From Sandaracinus amylolyticus (GTDB taxonomy: Bacteria > Myxococcota_A > Polyangia > Polyangiales > Sandaracinaceae): a stretch of DNA of 64,000 nt. The position numbers and the translations under genes were made by a program. The notes beneath the pieces are model-generated. The model was not told the DNA's origin, did not search any database, and saw nothing but the letters and a program-made list of their open reading frames with translations. Of the stretch, positions 1-8,066 are shown in pieces (positions within the stretch are counted from its first letter, which is position 1; the number at the start of each line of letters is the position of its first letter). The stretch lies in NCBI RefSeq assembly GCF_000737325.1, contig NZ_CP011125.1:6572001-6636000 (forward strand). Reading direction: 5' to 3'.

Positions 1-614
1 GCGATCGTCTCCGCGATCGTCGTCGGCGCGAGCTCGGTGCCGCCCCACAGCAGCGCGGTCGAGTCCGCGGGGAGCTCGCCGCGATCGCCGTGCGCCGCGA
101 CCCACAGCAAGAGCGGCTCGTCGCCGTCGACCAGCGCCGCGCGCAGCGCCTCCACGGTCGCGTCCAGCGTCGCCGGCCCGTGCATCGCGAGCCGCGCCGG
201 CTGGTAGCGCGCATCGCGGCCGCCGCGCGGCACCAGCAGATCGCCGAGCTCGCGACGCAGCGGATCGCCCCGCTCCGCGTCGTCCGTCACCTGCACCGCG
301 CGCGTCCCCGGCCCCCCTGCGAAGAGCACCACACCACCGTCGCCGAGCACCTCGCGCGCGAGCAGCAGATCCTCCTCGAGCGAGATCTGGTTGAGCTCGG
401 GATCCGCGCCGCCGCCCACCGCGATCCACCGCACGTGCTCGGGCATCGCCGCGGGCGCGACGGTCACCTCGATCGCCGGCGCGACGTCCTCCTCGCGCTC
501 CTCCGCGTCGTCGACGGGCTCCTCGGAGGGGCTCCCCGCGCCCCGCGCGGCCCACGCGATCAGCGCCACCACGCCGATCGCGCCGATCGCGATCCATCCC
601 TTCGACGCACGCAC
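1..614 (-). CDS. membrane-anchored or secreted caspase-like/C13-like peptidase, 3' end cut by window edge
   Basis: About 204 codons are visible and the 3' end lies outside the window. The GTG at 612-614 is the first usable start after an in-frame stop at 636-638. Residues about 5-22 form a single hydrophobic segment, followed by an acidic linker. The rest looks like a caspase-haemoglobinase fold: a VLFAGGPGTRAV strand region and, near residue 180, WVAAHGDRG, which matches the His-Gly motif of C13/C14-type peptidases. The catalytic Cys, if present, would lie beyond the edge. The lipoprotein gene at 643 starts 29 bp upstream on the same strand, so the two may be co-transcribed. The family call is from motif and context only. 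Confidence 0.6.
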   Translation of the reverse strand, partial: MRASKGWIAIGAIGVVALIAWAARGAGSPSEEPVDDAEEREEDVAPAIEVTVAPAAMPEHVRWIAVGGGADPELNQISLEEDLLLAREVLGDGGVVLFAGGPGTRAVQVTDDAERGDPLRRELGDLLVPRGGRDARYQPARLAMHGPATLDATVEALRAALVDGDEPLLLWVAAHGDRGELPADSTALLWGGTELAPTTIAETI

Positions 615-642
615 GGCCGGAGCATGCGCCCAACCTCACGCG

Positions 643-1059
643 TCAGCGAACCGGCAAGCACACCGGCTCGAAGAACATCTCGCCACCGCCGGGCGCGGGC
701 AGCCGATCGGTGCACCCCCAGTCGGGCGCGCAGTCCTCGTCGGCGTCGCAGCGCTCGTAGCAGAGCGCGGTGCCCCCGAAGTCGATGCACGCGCCGCCGA
801 GCCCGCCGGGATCCGCCGGGCACTCCGCGTCGCTCTCGCAGACGCTCGTGCACACGCCGCGCTCGGCCGTGCGGTAGTCGACGTAGTCGACGATCACGCC
901 CGCGCATCCGTCGACGTCGAGCGGGCACTCGTCCGCTTCGATGTCGCACGCGTCGTACGCGCCGCCGCGCGATCGATCGCGCGCCTCCTCGTCGTCCCCG
1001 CCGCAGCCCGCGACGCCCATCACGATCGCCACCGCCACCAGCGCCAGCTTTCTCCTCAC
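643..1059 (-). CDS. Cys-rich lipoprotein, unknown function
   Basis: This 138-residue protein begins with a short basic stretch and a hydrophobic segment ending in the lipobox VAGC at about residue 19, so it should be lipidated. The mature part has about 12 cysteines spaced as in small disulfide-bonded modules (CESDAECPADPG, CDADEDCAPDWGC). This CxxDxxC pattern is common in myxobacterial surface lipoproteins and recurs elsewhere in the window. No enzymatic motif is visible. It reads toward the caspase-like gene 29 bp downstream and is divergent from the acetyltransferase gene at 1103. Confidence 0.8.
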   Translation of the reverse strand: MRRKLALVAVAIVMGVAGCGGDDEEARDRSRGGAYDACDIEADECPLDVDGCAGVIVDYVDYRTAERGVCTSVCESDAECPADPGGLGGACIDFGGTALCYERCDADEDCAPDWGCTDRLPAPGGGEMFFEPVCLPVR

Positions 1060-1090
1060 GCGTCCTCCGTGGTCACCGACGACCGGCTGC

Positions 1091-1096
1091 TACCCT
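1091..1096 (+). promoter_or_regulatory. candidate -10 box of a near-leaderless transcript
   Basis: TACCCT lies 6 bp before the ATG at 1103, so a transcript from it would begin at or just before the start codon. The same arrangement recurs before several genes here. No clear -35 box is seen. Confidence 0.35.
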
Positions 1097-1102
1097 GCAT
1101 TC

Positions 1103-1624
1103 ATGAGCACCGACGCGCTCGTCGTACGCGCCGCGACCGAGACCGACCTCGCGGCGATGGCGGCGATGGCTGCCGACCTCGTCCGCTTCCACCACGCGCT
1201 CGATCCCGCGCGCTTCTTCCTCGCGCGCGGCGTCGAGCAGGGCTATCGCGAGTGGTTCGGCCGCGAGCTCCCGCGCGCCAACACGATCCTGCTCGTCGCC
1301 ACCAAGGACGACGCGATCGTCGGCTATGCGTACGGCCGCGTCGAGGGCCGCGACTGGAACATGCTGCTCGACAAGCACGCGGCGCTGCACGACGTCTTCG
1401 TGAGCGAGGACGCGCGCGGCACCGGCGCGGGCGAGCGCCTCGTGCGCGCGTTCTGTGCGCGTGCCGGGGCGCTCGGCGCACCACGCGTCGTGCTCTCCAC
1501 CGCGACGTCGAACACCCGCGCCCAGAAGGTCTTCGCGCGCTGTGGGTTCCGTCCGACGATGATCGAGATGACGCGTGAGTGCGCCGACGACGACCCCGAC
1601 GATCAAGGCGCGGCGGGCTTGTAG
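1103..1624 (+). CDS. GNAT-family N-acetyltransferase
   Basis: This 173-residue protein has the GNAT layout: an N-terminal RAATETDLAAMAAM strand-helix, the central VFVSEDARGTGAGERLV motif A, which binds the acetyl-CoA pyrophosphate, and the C-terminal NTRAQKVFARCGFRP motif B near residues 140-155. It would transfer an acetyl group to an amine; the substrate cannot be told. The ATG at 1103 was chosen because the fold begins there and a -10-like hexamer lies immediately upstream; the frame stays open further upstream without coding character. The 3' end overlaps the convergent USP gene by 22 bp. Confidence 0.85.
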   Translation: MSTDALVVRAATETDLAAMAAMAADLVRFHHALDPARFFLARGVEQGYREWFGRELPRANTILLVATKDDAIVGYAYGRVEGRDWNMLLDKHAALHDVFVSEDARGTGAGERLVRAFCARAGALGAPRVVLSTATSNTRAQKVFARCGFRPTMIEMTRECADDDPDDQGAAGL

Positions 1625-2037
1625 CGCACGGTCAGCACCGGCTGCTCGCTGGTGCGCACGATGCGCTCGGCGACGCTCCCGAGCAGGAAGTGCTCGAGCC
1701 CGGTCTTGCCGGTGGTGCCGATCACCACGAGGTCGCAGCCGAGGTCCTTCGCCGCCTCGACGATCTCGACGTAGGGCACGCCCATCCGCAGGTGCCGGTG
1801 CACGGTCACGCCGTGCGCGCCGTACCGCTGCGCGACGGCGGCGAGGTCGCGCGACAGATCGCGCTCCATGCCCTTCGCGAGATCGGACGTCGGTGACGCG
1901 TACGCCGAGAGCTGCCACGCGTGCACGAGGTGGATCTCCGCGCCGAGCTTGGTCGCGAGATCGACCGCGTAGCGCAGCGCCTGCTCGGCCGCGTCGGAGA
2001 AGTCGGTGGGGACCAGGATTCGTCGGATCTGGAGCAT
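1603..2037 (-). CDS. universal stress protein, single UspA domain
   Basis: This 144-residue protein is one full UspA domain. It starts RRILVPTDFSDAAEQAL and ends with the ATP-binding signature VVIGTTGKTGLEHFLLGS then VRTSEQPVLTV, which fits the G-2x-G-9x-G(S/T) class of nucleotide-binding USPs. The ATG at 2035-2037 is preceded by GAGG at good spacing. It sits head-to-head with the tandem USP gene at 2229, and a third USP lies at 3219, so three USPs flank a sensor kinase. Members of this class help cells survive energy or oxygen stress. A sigma54-like match lies about 100 bp upstream. Confidence 0.93.
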   Translation of the reverse strand: MLQIRRILVPTDFSDAAEQALRYAVDLATKLGAEIHLVHAWQLSAYASPTSDLAKGMERDLSRDLAAVAQRYGAHGVTVHRHLRMGVPYVEIVEAAKDLGCDLVVIGTTGKTGLEHFLLGSVAERIVRTSEQPVLTVRYKPAAP

Positions 2038-2138
2038 GGTGACCTCGTCCTCTCTCTGCGCATCCTTTGCGCGCACGCGCCGAACCTGCATCTCGGACTC
2101 GCGCAGGAACGCTGCAGGCGCGTCTCGATCCGCAAGAT

Positions 2139-2154
2139 TGCACGCAACGCGCCG
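2139..2154 (-). promoter_or_regulatory. sigma54-like promoter match upstream of the USP gene at 1603
   Basis: Read on the minus strand the site is CGGCGCG-N4-GTGCA. It has the GG and GC dinucleotides 10 bp apart expected of -24/-12 promoters (consensus TGGCACG-N4-TTGCA), with mismatches. Chance matches are common in DNA this GC-rich, so this is only a candidate. Its weight comes from similar sites before other genes of the island and from the NtrC-type activator nearby. Confidence 0.3.
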
Positions 2155-2228
2155 ACGTCGCGAGCGCCGCCGCGTTGCTGGCATGATCTCTGTTTGTGCG
2201 AGCGCAGAGCCCGCGCTCGAGGAGACAC

Positions 2229-3176
2229 ATGGACCCGAAATCACCGATCGTCTGCGCGACCGACCTCTCGCCCGGGGGCGCACGCGCCGTCGATCTCGCC
2301 GCGCGCGTCGCGCAGGATCTGCGCGCGCCGCTGCGCCTCGTGCACGCGACCGATCTCGGCGGGCTCCGCGATCGCGCGGCCTCGCCCGCGCAGCGCACGC
2401 TCATCGAGCGCGTCGAGCAGCGCACCGCGTTCCTCGCCGAGCAGCTCGAGTCCGAGCGCACGCGCGCGTCGGCGACCGCGCCCGAGGTCGAGTGCGCGCT
2501 GATCGAAGGACGGCCGTGGGAGGCGATCGTCGAGGACGCGCACCGCACGCATGCGCAGCTCGTGGTCGTGGGACCGCACGGGCAGAGCGGGCCGGCCGAG
2601 GTGCTGCGCTCGGCCGCGATGGAGTGGCTGCTCGGGATCACCGCGGATCGCGTGGTGCGCCGCGCGCCCTGTCCGGTGCTCGTCGCGCCGCACACCGGCG
2701 AGCTGCCGCGGCTCGCGTCGGGCACGTTCCTCGTCGGGCTCGACTTCGAGCCGCCCTCGCGCGTCGCGCTCGACCTCGCGCTGCAGCTCGCGAAGCAGCT
2801 CGGCGCGCGCGTCCACGCGGTGCACGTCGTGCCCGAGATCCTGCCCGCGGCCGTCGCGGCCCAGCACGCGGCGCCGATCGCCGACGACACGATCGATCAT
2901 CCCGCGCACGAGGAAGCCGGCGCGCGCGACCGTCTCGCCGAGATGATCACCGAGGCACGCGCTCGGCTCGACGCTGCACCGCCCGTCGACCTGCACGTCG
3001 TGCGCGGCGATCCGCCGGTCGCGCTCGGCGAGCTCGCGCTCGAGCTCGGCGCGACGCTGATCGTGGTCGGCACCCACGGACGCACCGGCGTCGCGCACGC
3101 GCTGCTCGGGAGCGTCGCCGAGCGTGTGCTGCGTCGCGCGCGTCGTCCGGTGCTCTGTGTGCGCCCCGCGCGGTGA
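2229..3176 (+). CDS. tandem universal stress protein, two UspA domains
   Basis: This 315-residue protein contains two UspA folds. The first spans about residues 1-155 (SPIVCATDLSPGGARA, ending VVVGPHGQSG and CPVLVAPH). The second spans about 165-312 (TFLVGLDFEPPSRVAL, ending VVGTHGRTGVAHALLGSVA and RPVLCVRP). Domain 2 carries the full ATP-binding loop; domain 1 has a longer insert after GPHGQSG and may bind nucleotide differently. The ATG at 2229 is preceded by GGAG at 2221. The gene is divergent from the single-domain USP at 1603 and shares its 191-bp control region. Confidence 0.93.
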   Translation: MDPKSPIVCATDLSPGGARAVDLAARVAQDLRAPLRLVHATDLGGLRDRAASPAQRTLIERVEQRTAFLAEQLESERTRASATAPEVECALIEGRPWEAIVEDAHRTHAQLVVVGPHGQSGPAEVLRSAAMEWLLGITADRVVRRAPCPVLVAPHTGELPRLASGTFLVGLDFEPPSRVALDLALQLAKQLGARVHAVHVVPEILPAAVAAQHAAPIADDTIDHPAHEEAGARDRLAEMITEARARLDAAPPVDLHVVRGDPPVALGELALELGATLIVVGTHGRTGVAHALLGSVAERVLRRARRPVLCVRPAR

Positions 3177-3218
3177 TCGCGGGGCGCTCTACGCCGACGC
3201 CGACGGACGCGCGCTCGA

Positions 3219-3674
3219 TCACTTGTGCTTCGTGCGATCCGGCGGGACGGTGAGCACCGGCACGCTCGACGAGCGCACCACACGCTCCGCGACGCTGCCG
3301 AGGAACAGGTGCGGGAGCCCGGTGCGCCCGTGCGTGCCCATCACGATCAGCTCGCAGCCGAGCTCACCCGCGGCACGCACGATCTCGCGATCCGGCAGCC
3401 CCTGCGCGAGGTGCCCCTCGACCGCGAGCTCCGGCTCTTTGTGGCGCTCGACCAGCGCGTCGAGCGACCGCTGCAGCTCGGTCGTGATCTGCGCGACGAC
3501 GTCGGGCCCGAGGATCACCGCACCGTCGGGGAACGCGTACACCGGCATCTGCCACGCGTGGAGGAAGTGGACGCCTGCCCCGAGCTGCCGCGCGAGCGCG
3601 ACGGCGTAGTCGGCGGCGCGCTCCGAGCTCTCCGAGAAGTCGACCGGGACCAGGACGCGGTGGATGGCGGGCAT
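3219..3674 (-). CDS. universal stress protein, single UspA domain
   Basis: This 151-residue UspA domain protein starts IHRVLVPVDFSESSERA and carries VMGTHGRTGLPHLFLGSVA with RSSSVPVLTV at the end, an intact nucleotide-binding loop. The ATG at 3672-3674 marks the start of the fold and is preceded by a purine-rich GAGAGAG. It is divergent from the globin-coupled histidine kinase at 3901. The 226-bp space between them holds a good sigma54-like site reading toward this gene. It resembles the USP at 1603 closely enough to suggest a local duplication. Confidence 0.93.
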   Translation of the reverse strand: MPAIHRVLVPVDFSESSERAADYAVALARQLGAGVHFLHAWQMPVYAFPDGAVILGPDVVAQITTELQRSLDALVERHKEPELAVEGHLAQGLPDREIVRAAGELGCELIVMGTHGRTGLPHLFLGSVAERVVRSSSVPVLTVPPDRTKHK

Positions 3675-3784
3675 GGCTCTCTCGTGGCTGAGGCGCAACG
3701 TTTGCGCGTTGAGAACTCGTACGACGCAAGGCTTTCGCAGATCCGTGAAGCCTCGTTCGGCTCCGCGCCAGCATTGCGCCTCGT

Positions 3785-3800
3785 TGCAGACGACGCGCCA
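3785..3800 (-). promoter_or_regulatory. sigma54-like promoter upstream of the USP gene at 3219
   Basis: Read on the minus strand the site is TGGCGCG-N4-CTGCA. Against TGGCACG-N4-TTGCA it keeps TGGC.CG and TGCA with exact 10-bp spacing between GG and GC. Transcription would start near 3773, leaving a leader of about 100 nt before the ATG at 3674. This is one of the better sigma54-like matches noticed in the window. Confidence 0.4.
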
Positions 3801-3900
3801 TGTGCGCGAGAGCCCGGCTTGCGCGTTGCAGCAGCTCGCGCCCATGCGCGAGGTCGGGGGCTCTCTTGACGTCCACGTGAGAACGCCGGAAGAAGTCCGC

Positions 3901-5106
3901 GTGGCCGCGACCTCCGACATGCTCCGCGAGCTGTTCGACTACGTCGGCTTCGGCGACGAGGACGCGCGGTGGCTGGTGCGGATGGGGCCCGCCGTGCGCC
4001 CCGCGTTCCCGCACATCGTCGACGAGTTCTACCGGACGATCGACGACAACGCGGGCGCTCGCGCCGTGTTCACCGGAGGTCCCGCGCAGCGCGCGCGCTT
4101 GCACGCGAGCATGCACGCGTGGCTCGAGGGCGTCGTCTCGGGGATCTACGACGAGGGCTACTTCGAGCAGCGCGCGCGCATCGGTCGCATGCACGTCCGC
4201 ATCGATCTCGACCAGCGCTACATGATGGCGGCGATGAACGTCATCCGGCGCGGTCTGCACGACGCGCTGCGCGCGGCGCAGTGGCCGGCGGACGAGCAGA
4301 TCCACGGGCACGACGCGATCGACAAGATCTGCGACATCGAGCTCGCGGTGATGCTCGAGACCTACCGCGAGAGCTACGTCGAGAAGCAGCGCGCGAACGA
4401 GCGCCTCGCGACGATCGGGCAGCTCGCGGCGTCGATCGGTCACGAGCTGCGCAACCCGCTCGCGGTGATGGAGACGTCGCTCCACCTCCTCTCCTCGAGG
4501 CAGCAGGCCGAGCGCGGCAACGCGGACGACAAGGCCGCGCGCCACTTGCACCGCATCCGCGAGCAGCTCGCGATCTCGGGCGCGATCATCTCGGACCTGC
4601 TCGAGATGGCGCGCGACCGCGCGCCCGATCGCCGGCCCGTCGACGTGCGCGCGCTGATCGACGAGGCGCTCGCGAGCGTGCCCCGGCCCGAGCAGCTGCG
4701 CGTCGAGGTCGCCATCGACGAGGCGCTGCCGCGCGCGAGCGTGGACCCGGTGCAGCTGCGTCAGGTCGTCGTGAACCTCGTGCTCAACGCGTCGCAGGCG
4801 ATCGCCGGCGCAAAGCGCGAGGGCGTGGTGAAGGTCCACGCGCAACGCGAGGGCGACGAGCTCGTGCTGGTGATCGAGGACGACGGACCGGGCCTCTCGA
4901 CCGAAGCCGTGCGACGGCTGTTCGAGCCGCTCTTCACCACGCGCGCGACCGGCGTGGGCCTCGGCCTGCCGCTGTGCCGTCGCATCGTCGAGAAGCACGG
5001 CGGCACGATCCGCGGCTACAATCTCGGACAGCCCGATGCGCCCGAGGGGGCGCGCTTCGAGATCCGCCTTCCGGGCGCGCTCGCGGTGACGGGCGCTCCG
5101 TCCTGA
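3901..5106 (+). CDS. globin-coupled sensor histidine kinase
   Basis: This protein has 401 residues from a GTG at 3901, chosen for GGAAGAAG five bases upstream; an in-frame ATG at 3844 is the alternative. Residues about 8-160 resemble the globin domain of globin-coupled sensors: DEFYRTIDDN, GYFEQRARIGRMHVRIDL, with a likely proximal haem ligand near His98. A HisKA domain follows (ASIGHELRNPLAVMET, phospho-acceptor near His181), then a HATPase domain with an N box (NLVLNASQAI), DDGPGLS and GVGLGLPLCRRIV. No membrane segment is seen, so it is probably cytoplasmic. It should sense O2, NO or redox state and phosphorylate the response regulator 19 bp downstream. USP genes flank it. Confidence 0.88.
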   Translation: MAATSDMLRELFDYVGFGDEDARWLVRMGPAVRPAFPHIVDEFYRTIDDNAGARAVFTGGPAQRARLHASMHAWLEGVVSGIYDEGYFEQRARIGRMHVRIDLDQRYMMAAMNVIRRGLHDALRAAQWPADEQIHGHDAIDKICDIELAVMLETYRESYVEKQRANERLATIGQLAASIGHELRNPLAVMETSLHLLSSRQQAERGNADDKAARHLHRIREQLAISGAIISDLLEMARDRAPDRRPVDVRALIDEALASVPRPEQLRVEVAIDEALPRASVDPVQLRQVVVNLVLNASQAIAGAKREGVVKVHAQREGDELVLVIEDDGPGLSTEAVRRLFEPLFTTRATGVGLGLPLCRRIVEKHGGTIRGYNLGQPDAPEGARFEIRLPGALAVTGAPS

Positions 5107-5125
5107 CCCTACGTCCTCGCACGCC

Positions 5126-5500
5126 ATGAGCCGACGCGTCCTGATCGTCGACGACAACCGCGAGCTCGCGGAGAACCTCGCCGAGATCCTCGAGATGGAA
5201 GGTCTCGAGGCGCTCGTGATGGACGATCCCCTCGCGGTGCTCCACGCCGCGCGCGAGCTGCGCTTCGACGCGGCGCTGCTCGACGTGCGCATGCCGGGGA
5301 TGGACGGGATCGATCTGCTGCGGCAGCTCGCGGAGCACTCGCCCGACGCGGTGTACGTGCTGATGACGGCGTTCACGAAGGAAGAGCGCCTCGCGCAGCG
5401 CGATGCGCGCGTGCGTCGCGTGCTCGCGAAGCCGTTCGGGCCCGACGTGCTCATCGCGGCGCTGCGCGACGTCGAGGTGGTCGGCGCTGGCGGGGCCTGA
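5126..5500 (+). CDS. single-domain response regulator (receiver only)
   Basis: This is a 124-residue CheY-like receiver. The acidic pair is IVDDN at residues 8-9, the phospho-acceptor is Asp53 in LLDVRMPGMDG, and the conserved Thr and Lys lie in LMTAF and LAKPF. There is no output domain. It lies 19 bp after the globin-coupled kinase and its stop codon directly abuts the GTG of the next gene (TGAGTG), so the three genes form one transcript. It may act as a phosphate shuttle between the kinase and the receiver-kinase that follows. Confidence 0.93.
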   Translation: MSRRVLIVDDNRELAENLAEILEMEGLEALVMDDPLAVLHAARELRFDAALLDVRMPGMDGIDLLRQLAEHSPDAVYVLMTAFTKEERLAQRDARVRRVLAKPFGPDVLIAALRDVEVVGAGGA

Positions 5501-6613
5501 GTGACGCCGCCCTTCGACGTCCTCGTCATCGAAGACAACCTCGCGCTCGCGGAGAACGTCGCGGAGCTGCTCGAGGAGACGGGCGCGAGCGTGCGCATCG
5601 CGTCGACGGTCGGCGAGGCGCGCGCGAAGGTGCGCGAGCGCCCGTTCGACGTCGCCATCGTCGACGTGCGGCTGCAGGCCGACGTGTCGGGCATCGATCT
5701 GGTGCCGTTCCTCAAGGAGAGCTCGCCCGACGGCGAGGTGATCCTCGTGACCGGCAACGCGACGCTCGACACCGCGATCGCAGCGGTGCGCCACGGCGTG
5801 TTCGCGTACGTGCAGAAGCCCTTCCAGCCGCCGGATCTGCTGGCGCTCGCGGAGCGCGCGCTCGGTCAGGTGCGCCTGCGCAAGGAGCGCAGCGAGCTCG
5901 AGGCGCGCGCCGCGGAGGCCGAGGCGATGGCCGCGATGGGCCGCCTCACGGCGGCGCTCGCGCACGAGATCCGCAACCCGCTCAACGCCGCGATGCTGCA
6001 GCTCGAGCTGATGGAGCGCGCGTCGAAGAAGAGCGGCGATCCCGCGATCCACAAGGGCGTCGGCGATCGCGTGCGGCTCGTGAAGAGCGATCTCGGGCGC
6101 CTCTCGACGTTGCTCGACGAGTTCCTCGGCCTCGCGCGGCCGCGTCACTTCGAGAAGCGACGCGTCGATCTCGTCGCGCTGCTCGCCGACGTGCACGCGC
6201 TGCAGGAGCCGGTCGCGGCCGACGCGGGGATCACGCTCGCGCTCGAGCTCGCGCCGGACGTGCCCGCGATCGACGGCGACGAGGGCCGCATCAAGCAGGT
6301 CGTGCTGAACCTCGTCACCAACGCGCTCGACGCGATGCGTCCCCAGGGCCACGGCACGCTGACGATCGCGGCGTCGCGCACGTCCGACGGCGCGGCCGAG
6401 CTACGGATCGCCGACACCGGACCGGGCATCGCGCCCGAGCTGCTGCGCGACGCGTTCCGCGCGTTCGTCACTGCGGGCAAGCCGCGCGGCACCGGGCTCG
6501 GGCTCACGATCGTGAAGAAGCTCGTCGAGCTCCACGGCGGCACCGTGAGCCTCGACTCGACGCCGGGCGAGGGAACGACCGCGATCGTGACCCTCCCCGC
6601 CGCGACCACCTGA
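5501..6613 (+). CDS. receiver-histidine kinase fusion (REC-HisKA-HATPase)
   Basis: This 370-residue protein reads in the reverse order of classical hybrid kinases. An N-terminal receiver (VIEDNLALAENV, phospho-Asp55 in VAIVDVRLQ, KPF near residue 107) is joined by a short coiled coil to a HisKA domain (AALAHEIRNPLNAAMLQ) and an ATPase domain (NLVTNALDAM, IADTGPGIAPE, GTGLGLTIVKKLVELHGG). No sensor or membrane domain is seen. The receiver probably gates the kinase, letting it relay phosphate from the upstream regulator to another receiver such as the NtrC-type protein that converges on it with 16 bp between stops. The GTG start abuts the previous stop. Confidence 0.9.
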   Translation: MTPPFDVLVIEDNLALAENVAELLEETGASVRIASTVGEARAKVRERPFDVAIVDVRLQADVSGIDLVPFLKESSPDGEVILVTGNATLDTAIAAVRHGVFAYVQKPFQPPDLLALAERALGQVRLRKERSELEARAAEAEAMAAMGRLTAALAHEIRNPLNAAMLQLELMERASKKSGDPAIHKGVGDRVRLVKSDLGRLSTLLDEFLGLARPRHFEKRRVDLVALLADVHALQEPVAADAGITLALELAPDVPAIDGDEGRIKQVVLNLVTNALDAMRPQGHGTLTIAASRTSDGAAELRIADTGPGIAPELLRDAFRAFVTAGKPRGTGLGLTIVKKLVELHGGTVSLDSTPGEGTTAIVTLPAATT

Positions 6614-6629
6614 GCCCCGTGCTCGGCGG

Positions 6630-8066
6630 TCAGTCCGAGTCCTCGACGTCCCCGCCCATCCCCCACTCCTTGAGGCGGTACTGGATCTTCCGCCGCGAGA
6701 TCCCGAGCATCTCCGCGGCCTTGCCCGTCGAGCCCTCGCACGCGTCGAGCGTCTGCAGGATCGCGATCCGCTCGATCTCCGCGAGCGTCATCCCCGGCAC
6801 GAACGCGCCCACCGAGCCCGCTTCCGCGGCGGGCGTCGGCATCGGCAGGTGCTCGCGCTCGATGCGCTTGCCCGGTGCGAGCACGACCGCGCGCTCGATC
6901 GCGTTCTCGAGCTCGCGCACGTTGCCCGGCCACGCATGCGCGAGCAGCGCCTTCATCGCCTCGTCGCCGAACCCCTCGAGCGCGCGCTCGTTCTCCTTCG
7001 CGAACCGATGCAGGAAGTGGTGCGCGAGGATCGGGATGTCGCTCCGACGCGCGCGCAGCGGGGGCACGTCGACGCGCACCACGTCGAGCCGGTAGTAGAG
7101 ATCCTCGCGGAACGTCCCGTCCTGCACGCACTGCTTGAGGTCGCGGTTCGTCGCCGCGACCACGCGCACGTCGACGCGGATCGTCTCGTTGCCGCCGACG
7201 CGCTCGAATTCGCGCTCCTGCAGGAAGCGCAATAGTTTGACCTGCAACGGCTTCGGGACCTCGCTGATCTCGTCGAGGAAGAGCGTCCCGCCGTCGGCCT
7301 GCTCGAAGCGTCCCTTGCGGCGCGCCATCGCGCCGGTGAACGAGCCCTTCTCGTGCCCGAACAGCTCGCTCTCGAGCAGCGACTCCGCGAGCGCCGCGCA
7401 ATTGAGCCGCACGAAGGGCCCGCTCTTGCGCTTGCTGTTCTCGTGGATCGCCGCCGCGATCAGCTCCTTGCCGGTGCCGCTCTCGCCGTGGATCAGCACC
7501 GTCGCGCGGCTCGGCGCGACCTGCGCGATCACCTGCGTCAGCCGGCGCATCGACGGGTGCTCGCCGAGGATGCGGCTGAAGTCGTAGGTCTCGTGCAGGC
7601 GCTCGCGCAGCTCGGACGCCTCGCGCGCGAGCTTCGCCTTGTCCATCGCGCGCGCGAGCAGCGCGGTCACGGTGCCGACGTCGAGCGGCTTCGTGACGTA
7701 GTTCTCGGCCCCGCGACGGATCGCCTCGACCGCGGTGTCGATCGTCCCGAACGCCGTCATCACGACGAACGACGTCTCGGGGTACTCGGCCTTGCCGCGA
7801 TCGAGCAGCCCGAGCCCGTCGAGGCTCGGCATCTTCAGATCGGTGAGCACGACGTCGGGCCGCAGCTCCTCCATGAGCCGCAGCGCTTCGAGGCCATCCG
7901 CGGCGGTCGCGGTCTCGTAGCCTTCCTCCGCGAGGATCTCGGCGAGCGCGTCGCGCGCGTGCGTCTCGTCGTCGACGACGAGCACGCGACCTCGGAGCTC
8001 GGAGCGGGACGCCATGCCCAAGGGTTCTAGAGCGCCCGCGAGCTGCGCCGCAACTCGCCCGTCCAT
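6630..8066 (-). CDS. NtrC-family sigma54-dependent response regulator
   Basis: This protein has 478 residues from the ATG at 8064-8066, which overlaps the stop of the sigma-factor gene (TGATG) and has GAGG at good spacing; an ATG at 8015 without a good ribosome site is the alternative. Domains in order: receiver (VVDDETHARDAL, phospho-Asp in VVLTDLKMPSLDG, KPLD); AAA+ sigma54-interaction domain with Walker A GESGTGKE, Walker B GGTLFLDEI and the sigma54-contact loop GSFTGA (usually GAFTGA); and a Fis-type helix-turn-helix (GSTGKAAEMLGISRRKIQYR). It activates sigma54 promoters when phosphorylated. Likely targets include the USP genes with -24/-12-like sites. Confidence 0.92.
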   Translation of the reverse strand: MDGRVAAQLAGALEPLGMASRSELRGRVLVVDDETHARDALAEILAEEGYETATAADGLEALRLMEELRPDVVLTDLKMPSLDGLGLLDRGKAEYPETSFVVMTAFGTIDTAVEAIRRGAENYVTKPLDVGTVTALLARAMDKAKLAREASELRERLHETYDFSRILGEHPSMRRLTQVIAQVAPSRATVLIHGESGTGKELIAAAIHENSKRKSGPFVRLNCAALAESLLESELFGHEKGSFTGAMARRKGRFEQADGGTLFLDEISEVPKPLQVKLLRFLQEREFERVGGNETIRVDVRVVAATNRDLKQCVQDGTFREDLYYRLDVVRVDVPPLRARRSDIPILAHHFLHRFAKENERALEGFGDEAMKALLAHAWPGNVRELENAIERAVVLAPGKRIEREHLPMPTPAAEAGSVGAFVPGMTLAEIERIAILQTLDACEGSTGKAAEMLGISRRKIQYRLKEWGMGGDVEDSD

